Assembly: GCA_027083115.1 (NCBI GenBank)
Contig: JALWQN010000134.1
Location: 1-12,222 of the forward strand
DNA: 12,222 nt
Direction of reading: 5' to 3'
Source: Desulfurococcales archaeon
GTDB lineage: Archaea > Thermoproteota > Thermoprotei_A > Sulfolobales > NBVN01
Shown here: piece by piece, positions 6,798-12,222 of the stretch
How positions within the stretch are numbered: the first letter of the stretch is position 1
Layout: each line of letters starts with the position of its first letter
The notes under the pieces: model-generated
Databases searched by the model: none
The model's input: the letters and a program-made list of their open reading frames with translations, nothing else
Told to the model about the DNA's origin: nothing
Translations under genes and position numbers: made by a program

Positions 6798-7727
6798 CTG
6801 AGTAAAGTTTCGGTTGCTGCAGTAGGAGTAGGGATGTGGGGCAGAAACATAGTTCGTGCCCTAAAGGAACTAGAAAGAGATGGTCTAGTAGCTCTGGAAG
6901 CTGTTGTTGATATCCGTGGGGAGGTAGCCAAGAAAGTTGCGGAGGAATTCAAAATCAAAAGATACTTTACCAACCCAGAATTGATTGCTTCCTTAGGTAT
7001 TGATGCAGCGACAATTGCTGTACCTATTGATCACTTACTGGACGTTGGAAAAACCCTAGCTTCCTTAGGCGTAAACATATTTATTGAGAAACCCGTTGGG
7101 CTGAGACCGCAGGATATCGAAGGCCTAATTAAGGTCGTGAAGACCTCAGATGTGGTTGCTCAACCGGGCTTTATAGTCAGGTATGACCCTGTCACTAAAA
7201 CTCTTAAGGAAGAGCTCAGTAACGCAGGAAAGGCCCGCTACTTAATATTTAAGAGATTATCCCGGAGACCTAAGCACAGAATGAAGTTCCCTATAGTGTA
7301 TGACTTAATGATACATGATATAGATCTTTCGTTCTATCTCACGGGAAGTAATGTTTTCAGGATTCTTTCTGTTCATACCTCAAACACTATTGATGGAGTT
7401 CCTCAAGTGGTTTCTGCTCACTTAAGATTAGGTTCTTCTCATGTGCTTCTTATTTCTGATGGTTTATTGCCTGTAAAAGTTAGAGAGGCTGAGGTAATCA
7501 CGGGTGACTCCTACTTGAAAGCTTCATTCATCGATAGAAAGCTTCATATTAATTCCTACACTGAGGGAGTAACCGAAAAATCTGTTAGTGGTGAAGAACC
7601 CCTTAAAGCTGAATTAAGGGACTTCATCCAAAGAGTAAAAGGTATTGGAAGCACCATTGCCCCAACTCTTGAAGATGCTCTGAACGCTTCAAAAGTAGCG
7701 TATCAAATCCACATGCTGGAATATTAG
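6798..7727 (+). CDS. Gfo/Idh/MocA-family NAD(P)-dependent oxidoreductase (CTG start)
   Basis: From CTG at 6798 the product is 309 residues. It begins SKVSVAAVGVGMWGRN, a complete Rossmann first strand with GVGMWG, followed by VVDIRGEVAKKVAEEF. EKPVG with K98-P99 is the family's hallmark, and DLMIHDIDL (D169, H173, D176) is the usual catalytic/substrate region of the C-terminal domain. Such enzymes oxidise or reduce sugars, inositols or sugar-nucleotides; this one's substrate is unknown. The ATG at 6834 would remove the dinucleotide-binding strand. An in-frame TAA at 6792-6794 bars any earlier start, so the start lies in a short interval in which only CTG is plausible. It sits 50 nt after tatD without an evident TATA box, so it may be the last gene of the DHH-nucS-tatD transcript, though the function does not obviously match. 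Confidence 0.9.
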   Translation: MSKVSVAAVGVGMWGRNIVRALKELERDGLVALEAVVDIRGEVAKKVAEEFKIKRYFTNPELIASLGIDAATIAVPIDHLLDVGKTLASLGVNIFIEKPVGLRPQDIEGLIKVVKTSDVVAQPGFIVRYDPVTKTLKEELSNAGKARYLIFKRLSRRPKHRMKFPIVYDLMIHDIDLSFYLTGSNVFRILSVHTSNTIDGVPQVVSAHLRLGSSHVLLISDGLLPVKVREAEVITGDSYLKASFIDRKLHINSYTEGVTEKSVSGEEPLKAELRDFIQRVKGIGSTIAPTLEDALNASKVAYQIHMLEY

Positions 7728-7767
7728 TTAAAAAAACATTTTACATTCCATCCAAATTACATTAAAA

Positions 7768-7774
7768 TTTATTA
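7768..7774 (+). promoter_or_regulatory. TATA box of the COG2403 gene
   Basis: TTTATTA, in the A/T-rich 78-nt gap, lies about 35 nt before the ATG at 7806. Predicted transcription start is near 7795, leaving a leader of about 10 nt that includes GGTG at 7796-7799. The same gap may also hold the end of the preceding transcript (T/A-rich 7728-7745). Confidence 0.5.
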
Positions 7775-7805
7775 GTTTAGACTGAAAAAATTTACGGTGC
7801 TTGTT

Positions 7806-9143
7806 ATGCCAAAACGCACGAGAGTAATTATTATTGGTGCTGGAGGAAGAGACTTCCATAACTTCAATGTGTACTATAGAGACAACCCCGATTATGATGT
7901 GGTAGCCTTCACCGCATCACAAATTCCTGGTGTTGAAAGAAGAAGATACCCCCCAGTACTTGCAGGAAAGCTTTATCCTGAAGGAATACCGATACTGCCT
8001 GAGAGCGAACTAGGCAATATAATTAAAAACTACCATGTTGATGAAGTGGTTTTATCTTATAGTGATTTACTCTATGAAAATGTTGGACATATATTGTCGG
8101 TTGCCCTAGCTAATGGAGCATCCTTCAAGATATTATCACCTAGAGAAACCATGCTAACATCTTTTAGGCCTCTCCTAGCAGTAACTGCCGTCAGAACAGG
8201 AGCAGGGAAATCAACAGTATCGAGAGCTGTGGTTAAGGAACTCCTTCACCGAGGAATTAAGCCAGCACCAATCAGGCACCCTATGGCCTACGGAAATCTT
8301 GAGGAAATGATTGTTCAAATATTCCGAACATATGAGGACTTAGATAGATGGAAAGTAAGCATTGAAGAAAGAGAAGAATATGAGCAATACATAAGGTTAG
8401 GGCTTCCTGTATTAGCTGGCGTTGATTATGGCAAAGTTCTTAGGGAAGCTGAGAAGTTAGGAAATATAGTATTGTGGGATGGGGGAAATAATGACTTTCC
8501 GTTCTACAGGTTTGATTACATGATTACAGTGGCTGACGCCATGAGACCAGGGCATGAGGTAGGTTCTTTCCCAGGTGAGGTGAATACCATAATGGCCGAT
8601 GCAGTAATAGTGAATAAGGTCTCCCAAGCAGGGAAAGAAAACGTCAGCAAAGTGGTCAATAACATAAGGAGGATCAATCCTAAAGCGAAAATCTCGTTAG
8701 CAGATATGGAAGTGAAGGTAGATAAGCCCGAGCTTGTGGAGGGCAAGAAAGTAATAGTGATTGAGGACTCGCCCTCAGTTACTCATGGAGGCCTACCTTA
8801 TGGTGCCGGTTACGTGGCCGCCAAAAAGTATGGGGCTAGCGAAATTGTAGATCCTAGGAAGTATGCAGTTGGGGTTATTAAAGAACTATACAGCAAATAC
8901 ACACATATGAAAGAAGTTCTTCCATCAACGGGCTACACTGAACAACAATTACATGATTTGGAAGAAACAATTAATAGGTCTGAGGCAGATGCCATAGTAC
9001 TTGGCAGCCCTGCAGACGTAACCAGGCTCATTAAGATAAATAAGCCTGTTGCCAGAGTTACTTGGGAGTTAGCAATAAGGGAAGGGCCATCTATAAGTGA
9101 GTTAATTGACGAATTCCTAGAAAGAGTAAGGAGCAAACAATAG
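7806..9143 (+). CDS. COG2403 P-loop protein, cyclic 2,3-diphosphoglycerate synthetase type
   Basis: The protein (445 residues) belongs to an archaeal family listed either as predicted GTPase or as cyclic 2,3-diphosphoglycerate synthetase, the enzyme that in methanogens closes 2,3-diphosphoglycerate to a thermoprotectant with ATP. It opens with a Rossmann-like VIIIGAGGRDFHNFN. A P-loop follows in the form AVRTGAGKST (K135, S136), a deviant Walker A without the first glycine, as in SIMIBI-type NTPases. Then come the family blocks IRHPMAYGNLEE, VLWDGGNNDFPF (D225), RPGHEVGSFPGE, IVNKV, THGGLPYGAGYVAA and TGYTEQQLHDLEETIN. Start is ATG with GGTG 6 nt upstream; GTG at 7797 is an in-frame alternative adding three residues if the transcript is leaderless. 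Family is sure. The cDPG activity outside methanogens is my doubt: the family may be broader. Confidence 0.85.
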   Translation: MPKRTRVIIIGAGGRDFHNFNVYYRDNPDYDVVAFTASQIPGVERRRYPPVLAGKLYPEGIPILPESELGNIIKNYHVDEVVLSYSDLLYENVGHILSVALANGASFKILSPRETMLTSFRPLLAVTAVRTGAGKSTVSRAVVKELLHRGIKPAPIRHPMAYGNLEEMIVQIFRTYEDLDRWKVSIEEREEYEQYIRLGLPVLAGVDYGKVLREAEKLGNIVLWDGGNNDFPFYRFDYMITVADAMRPGHEVGSFPGEVNTIMADAVIVNKVSQAGKENVSKVVNNIRRINPKAKISLADMEVKVDKPELVEGKKVIVIEDSPSVTHGGLPYGAGYVAAKKYGASEIVDPRKYAVGVIKELYSKYTHMKEVLPSTGYTEQQLHDLEETINRSEADAIVLGSPADVTRLIKINKPVARVTWELAIREGPSISELIDEFLERVRSKQ

Positions 9144-9150
9144 CTAAATA

Positions 9151-9163
9151 TAATATATTTTAA
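9151..9163 (+). promoter_or_regulatory. TATA region of the small hypothetical gene
   Basis: TAATATATTTTAA in the 52-nt gap after the COG2403 gene resembles a TATA box. With initiation about 25 nt further on, near 9183-9186, the ATG at 9196 would have a leader of about 10 nt. The same A/T-rich stretch could also end the upstream transcript. Confidence 0.5.
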
Positions 9164-9195
9164 TAATAAAACAGTAAAATCATCACAGAGTCGTT

Positions 9196-9513
9196 ATGAA
9201 GCCAGAAGATCCTAGGCTAAATGCGTGGGTTAGTTCTTTATTCAGGAAGCTTTTCTTAGGGTACGGCAAATACTTTAGTAAATGGGGATTATTGAACTCT
9301 GATGGTAGGAGATTACTGAACGAAATAATTAAGCCCATACTCAAGCAAAAACCCCAGGCGAAACCTCTAATCAAGGAAGTAAGGAAAAACCCCACTCTGG
9401 AGAATCTAAGAAAACTATCAGAACTGTATATTGAGGAAGGCGTTACTGATGAACTCGTTAATGAAGGTATTTGCCTATCGGTAATCAACAAGAAACGCAG
9501 GCAAAAGTGTTAA
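9196..9513 (+). CDS. Small basic hypothetical protein
   Basis: I do not recognise this 105-residue protein. It is rich in lysine, arginine and glutamate and looks largely helical, with NPTLENLRKLSELYIEEG (from about residue 65) as an amphipathic helix pair and a very basic tail KKRRQKC. There is no signal peptide or membrane segment and no known catalytic motif; its two cysteines (near residue 92 and at the very end) do not form a metal site. ATG is the first start available; no good ribosome binding site precedes it, which suits a short-leader transcript from the TATA region at 9151. The opposite strand also has a 102-codon open frame, but that translation is a low-complexity Ser/Leu/Phe string typical of a shadow. 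It stands between two genes with their own promoters, so context gives no function. Confidence 0.7.
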   Translation: MKPEDPRLNAWVSSLFRKLFLGYGKYFSKWGLLNSDGRRLLNEIIKPILKQKPQAKPLIKEVRKNPTLENLRKLSELYIEEGVTDELVNEGICLSVINKKRRQKC

Positions 9514-9514
9514 G

Positions 9515-9526
9515 TTTATCTTATAA
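9515..9526 (+). promoter_or_regulatory. TATA region of the Xaa-Pro peptidase gene
   Basis: TTTATCTTATAA overlaps the space just after the hypothetical gene's stop. Transcription would begin near 9543-9549, at or just before GGGTGA (9544-9549). The leader is therefore nearly absent, which leaves both TTG 9542 and TTG 9554 conceivable as start. Confidence 0.5.
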
Positions 9527-9553
9527 CATCCCTCAATATTTTTGGGTGACTAT

Positions 9554-10651
9554 TTGAGACTTAAGAAGCTTGAAGAGATAATGGATGGTTCTTCTCTTGA
9601 TGCAACCCTAGTTGCCTATGAATGGAATGTGTTTTACTTCACGGAGGTACCTAGACCTGCAGGCACATACCTGTTAATTATTAAGGGTTGGACCCCCAAA
9701 CTGCTTGTCCCTGCACTGGACTACTGGAGAGTCTCAAGTAAAATTTCTGATGCTGAAATATTGCCTTACTCTACTTATGATATTCCAGGAATCGAAGCTA
9801 AACCAATAACTAAAAACTTGGCTGCATGGATAACTGAACAGTTAAAATCGCTTAACCCAAAAAGAGTAGGTATAGATTTCTCTTACATTACCTCATTAGG
9901 TCTAAAAGTTAAAGAAAGCCTTACAGGATTTACTGAAGTTGTAGATATAGGCGAAGAAATCACTAAAGCAAGAAGGATCAAGGAAGATAGAGAAATATCC
10001 TTAATGAGGGAGGCTTTAAGAATAACCGAGGAATCATTAAGGAAAACCTTGGATTACCTTAGACCCGGTATTAGGGAATATGAAGTTGCCGCTTTACTTG
10101 AAGGATCTATGCGGTCTTTAGGCTCGGACGGATATGCTTTCGAAACAATCGTTGCTTCAGGCCCTAATGGTGCCTATCCCAATGCTCTCCCTAGCGAGAG
10201 AGCGATTAATGAAGGTGATGAAGTCGTTATTGATATGGGTGCCAGATTTGGCGGGTACTGCGCTGATATGACCAGAACTCCAGTGATCGGTAAGCCATCT
10301 AAGGAACTAACCAATGTATTGGGGGCGCTTGATAAAGCCGTAGCTGAAGCTATAGATTATGTGGCTCCAGGCATTAAGGCCTCAGAGGTTGATGCTGTAG
10401 CAAGAAAAACCCTGGAAAGAATGGGTTATGCTAAGTACTTCATTCATTCCTTAGGTCATGGTGTCGGAGTAGAGGTTCACGAATCTCCTAGGGTAGCTCA
10501 AGGAGTCAATGATGTCTTAGAGCCAGGCATGGTAATTACGATAGAGCCAGGCATATACATTAACGGTAAGTTCGGTGCAAGAATAGAAAATATGGTTTTA
10601 GTAACTAAATCAGGCAGAGAAACCTTGAATAAGATGCCTAGGATAGTTTAG
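9554..10651 (+). CDS. pepQ: M24B metallopeptidase, Xaa-Pro dipeptidase/aminopeptidase
   Basis: This cytoplasmic peptidase cleaves peptides next to proline. From TTG at 9554 it has 365 residues: a creatinase-like N-terminal domain (to about 135) and the pita-bread catalytic domain. The five metal ligands are all present: D227 in VIDMGARFGG, D238 in CADMTRT, H302 in LGHGVGVEVHE, E331 in ITIEPGIY and E345 in ARIENMV. Start choice: TTG 9554 gives RLKKLEEIM, the usual beginning of the family, and follows GGTGA (9545-9549) by 4 nt; TTG 9542 would add four residues and place the ribosome binding site inside the gene. Prolidase versus aminopeptidase cannot be decided from sequence alone. It may work downstream of TldD/E in peptide turnover, but the genes are not linked. 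Confidence 0.93.
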   Translation: MRLKKLEEIMDGSSLDATLVAYEWNVFYFTEVPRPAGTYLLIIKGWTPKLLVPALDYWRVSSKISDAEILPYSTYDIPGIEAKPITKNLAAWITEQLKSLNPKRVGIDFSYITSLGLKVKESLTGFTEVVDIGEEITKARRIKEDREISLMREALRITEESLRKTLDYLRPGIREYEVAALLEGSMRSLGSDGYAFETIVASGPNGAYPNALPSERAINEGDEVVIDMGARFGGYCADMTRTPVIGKPSKELTNVLGALDKAVAEAIDYVAPGIKASEVDAVARKTLERMGYAKYFIHSLGHGVGVEVHESPRVAQGVNDVLEPGMVITIEPGIYINGKFGARIENMVLVTKSGRETLNKMPRIV

Positions 10652-10665
10652 TTCCAGCAAAATAA

Positions 10666-12075
10666 TTAATTCATTTTTCTTTCAGGCTCAGCATGCACTG
10701 ATTCCCCTAACATTAAATGAGCTATCTCGCCAACAGCCTCAGATAATGTGGGATGCGCATATACGGTATTCAGTAATTCGTAAGGCTTCAATCCATTACC
10801 TATTGCTAGTGAGAGGATATGGATTAGCTCGGAAGCTCCATCGCCAACAATTTCAGCACCCAAAATTCTCCTATCTTTCTTATTAACTAGTACCTTAACA
10901 AAACCTTCAGGAACCCTGCTTAATTTAGTGAACTCTCGAGGAACAGCAGAAAATGGGTACTTGAAGACCTCGTATTCTATACTAAGAGTTTTCGCTTTAG
11001 ATTCATTCAAGCCTACTGCAGCTACCTCTGGATGTGTAAAAATAACCATAGGTATTGGTTGGAGCGGATGCCTAGGCTTTCCTAATGCAATAGTGTCAGC
11101 AGCAATGAGTGCCTGACGAAATGCTTTATGAGCCAGTAAAGGAGGGCCAGTTACGTCCCCAACAGCAAATATGGTAGGTACTGAAGTCCTCATGCAATCA
11201 TCGACTTCAATAAAGCCTTGATCAGCTAACTTAACCCCAACATCATCTAAGCCTAAGCCATATACATTATATTTTCTTCCTACAGCCAGGAGAACTTTAT
11301 TAACCTCTACCTCTTCTATTCCCTTAGTGCCCCTAATAACCACCTTTAGCTTACTGCTACAAGATGACGTTATTTCCTTTATTGTGCTTCCTAAATGAAG
11401 TCTTACTCCATCCTTTGTAAGATACTTCTGAACTATAGCACTTACTTCAGGATCCAGTGAGGGCAGAACCCTATTCATTAATTCAATAAGGTGTACTTTA
11501 ATCCCTAGTTGGGCGAGTGCAGAAGCAAGCTCAGAGCCTACAGCTCCTGCCCCCACTATAGCTAAACTCTCAGGCAATGCTTTTAGCTCGAAGAAATCTC
11601 TATTACTCAGGATATTGCTACCATCTAAGGTTATGCCGGGTAATGGTTTTGGGTCAGTACCTGTAGCGATCACAATATACTTTGATTTAATATAGACTTT
11701 GCCTCCGGAAGTTACTACTTCGACTGTGCCTGCATCCTTCAGCCTGCCCACACCTTCAATAACATTTACTCCCTCAAGAAGATACTCAACACCTAACCTA
11801 GACTTCATGATAGCTCTCTTAATCCATTTCGTGACTTTACTTGAATCAATGCCTGCTAAAGCAACATCAATGCCTGCCCTCTTAGCCTGCCTCATATCGC
11901 TAAGAAAGCCCGAAATTGATATCAAAGCTTTCGAAGGGATGCACCCCCAATTAGTGCATTCTCCGCCTAAGTGGGATCGCTCTACTAAAGTAACATTAAA
12001 GCCGTAATCCCTCAGCCTTAAAGCAGCTACATAACCACCAGGGCCGCCACCAATAATAACGACGTTGCTTTCCGT
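10666..12075 (-). CDS. lpdA: Dihydrolipoamide dehydrogenase-like flavoprotein (ACG start)
   Basis: A class I pyridine nucleotide-disulfide oxidoreductase of 469 residues if read from ACG at 12075. In order it has the FAD motif VVIIGGGPGGYVAA (5-18), the redox pair C40/C45 in GGECTNWGCIPSKAL, the NAD(P) motif VGAGAVGSELA, a second FAD motif TIFAVGDVTG, and the His-Glu dyad in YAHPTLSEA. These fit lipoamide dehydrogenase best; mercuric-reductase-like relatives are less likely. Length matches Lpd. The first standard start in frame is TTG at 11925 (residue 51), which would remove the FAD site and both redox cysteines. An in-frame TGA lies at 12084-12082, and only TTC, AGC, ACG, GAA, AGC and AAC come before the first strand. 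GGTGA (12086-12082) is 6 nt from ACG. Start is inferred; an assembly error of ATG to ACG is the main alternative. Confidence 0.88.
   Translation of the reverse strand, partial: TESNVVIIGGGPGGYVAALRLRDYGFNVTLVERSHLGGECTNWGCIPSKALISISGFLSDMRQAKRAGIDVALAGIDSSKVTKWIKRAIMKSRLGVEYLLEGVNVIEGVGRLKDAGTVEVVTSGGKVYIKSKYIVIATGTDPKPLPGITLDGSNILSNRDFFELKALPESLAIVGAGAVGSELASALAQLGIKVHLIELMNRVLPSLDPEVSAIVQKYLTKDGVRLHLGSTIKEITSSCSSKLKVVIRGTKGIEEVEVNKVLLAVGRKYNVYGLGLDDVGVKLADQGFIEVDDCMRTSVPTIFAVGDVTGPPLLAHKAFRQALIAADTIALGKPRHPLQPIPMVIFTHPEVAAVGLNESKAKTLSIEYEVFKYPFSAVPREFTKLSRVPEGFVKVLVNKKDRRILGAEIVGDGASELIHILSLAIGNGLKPYELLNTVYAHPTLSEAVGEIAHLMLGESVHAEPERKMN
10671..10682 (+). terminator. Possible oligo-T terminator of the Xaa-Pro peptidase gene
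   Basis: A T-rich run (TTTTT at 10674-10678, then CTTT) follows the stop by about 20 nt and lies inside the last codons of the convergent flavoprotein gene. The two genes are only 14 nt apart, so their transcripts probably overlap at the 3' ends. Confidence 0.35.
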
Positions 12076-12081
12076 GCTGAA

Positions 12082-12086
12082 TCACC
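12082..12086 (-). promoter_or_regulatory. Ribosome binding site that points to the ACG start of the flavoprotein
   Basis: Read on the minus strand, ATTAGGTGAT occurs here and also before tldD (350-359). GGTGA is 6 nt from ACG at 12075, exactly the spacing found between GGTGA and CTG in tldD. Confidence 0.55.
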
Positions 12087-12095
12087 TAATCAATA

Positions 12096-12116
12096 CATAA
12101 ATAAGAATTTTAAAAT
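12096..12116 (-). promoter_or_regulatory. TATA region of the flavoprotein gene, perhaps shared with the divergent ATPase gene
   Basis: On the minus strand this stretch reads TTTTAAAATTC and then CTTATTTATG. A TATA box in the first block predicts a transcript start near 12085; the second would start nearer 12076. TTTTAAAA (12108-12115) is palindromic and could also serve the plus-strand ATPase gene, whose start is 60 nt away. Exact element is uncertain. Confidence 0.4.
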
Positions 12117-12172
12117 TGGCTTCACTGAATCAAAGGTATTGAAGAATCTCTTGCCACATAAGGGATGATGGG

Positions 12173-12222
12173 ATGCCATGGCACACTCTAAGTGCTGAGG
12201 AGGTTCTTAAGGCGCTAAGATC
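12173..12222 (+). CDS. P-type cation-transporting ATPase, N-terminal end (partial)
   Basis: Only the first 16 codons are in the window, reading MPWHTLSAEEVLKALR and running off the right edge. The pattern 'WH.LS.EEVL..L' is the beginning of the cation ATPase N-terminal domain found in Ca2+- and H+-type P-type ATPases, membrane pumps that couple ATP hydrolysis to ion export. ATG at 12173 is the start that opens this frame; ATGs at 12165, 12168 and 12179 are in other frames, the last stopping after six codons. A weak purine-rich GGATGATGG lies just before it. Orientation is divergent from the flavoprotein. Ion specificity cannot be judged from so little; the call rests on a short but characteristic stretch. 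Confidence 0.6.
   Translation, partial: MPWHTLSAEEVLKALR

Noticed and set aside
8516..8746. Minus-strand open frame inside the COG2403 gene
   Set aside because: It lies fully within conserved coding sequence of a recognised family and has shadow-like composition. The same reasoning applies to the short frames at 5611-5817, 6791-6973, 8933-9136, 10928-11116 and 11699-12007.
9183..9491. 102-codon open frame on the minus strand opposite the small hypothetical gene
   Set aside because: Its translation is a Ser/Leu/Phe-rich string typical of an antisense shadow; the plus-strand protein has a charged, globular-like composition and a TATA element at the proper distance.
11876..11925. TTG at 11925 as start of the flavoprotein
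   Set aside because: It would remove the FAD-binding strand and both redox cysteines, which are perfectly encoded upstream in the same frame.
12060..12093. Frameshift or pseudogene at the 5' end of the flavoprotein gene
   Set aside because: All fold-essential residues from the first strand onward are in one uninterrupted frame, and no other frame supplies an upstream N-terminus, so only the start codon itself is abnormal. A one-base error remains possible and is stated in the findings.

Overview
The window is AT-rich archaeal DNA, most likely from a thermophilic Thermoproteota (crenarchaeal) genome. The evidence is an archaeal wyosine-synthesis enzyme (Taw1), an EndoMS/NucS mismatch endonuclease, a COG2403 / cyclic 2,3-diphosphoglycerate synthetase-type protein, archaeal TATA boxes lying about 25 to 35 nt before starts, and GGTGA-type ribosome binding sites. 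I cannot name the genus from this sequence. It is densely coded chromosomal DNA: I saw no mobile element, CRISPR array, tRNA or rRNA, and no gap over 300 bases.

Layout. The left edge holds the 3' end of a 2-oxoacid:ferredoxin oxidoreductase gamma-type subunit (1-233). A TATA-driven, translationally coupled TldD/TldE metalloprotease pair follows (365-3138). Taw1 is on the minus strand (3186-4262) and shares one near-palindromic TATA region with a divergent plus-strand cluster. That cluster is a DHH/DHHA1 phosphoesterase, EndoMS/NucS, a TatD-family metal-dependent hydrolase and a Gfo/Idh/MocA oxidoreductase (4327-7727). The first three are all predicted nucleic-acid hydrolases and look like a DNA-repair or nucleotide-recycling operon. 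Three further plus-strand genes each have their own AT-rich promoter: the COG2403 protein (7806-9143), a small hypothetical protein (9196-9513) and an M24 Xaa-Pro peptidase (9554-10651). A dihydrolipoamide-dehydrogenase-like flavoprotein runs on the minus strand (10666-12075). The first 16 codons of a P-type cation ATPase diverge from it at the right edge.

The most unusual signal concerns translation starts. Three conserved proteins (TldD, the Gfo/Idh/MocA oxidoreductase and the Lpd-like flavoprotein) have N-terminal residues essential to their folds lying upstream of any in-frame ATG, GTG or TTG. In each case an in-frame stop sits just upstream. Between that stop and the conserved residues lies a strong Shine-Dalgarno-like sequence followed at 6-8 nt by CTG (twice) or ACG (once). 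I infer that these are real CTG and ACG start codons. Conventional gene calling would truncate all three and would cut the redox disulfide out of the flavoprotein.

Functional links are modest: two proteolytic systems (TldD/E and Xaa-Pro peptidase), central redox metabolism (the gamma subunit and the Lpd-like protein), tRNA modification (Taw1), and the DHH-EndoMS-TatD nuclease group as the most coherent unit.
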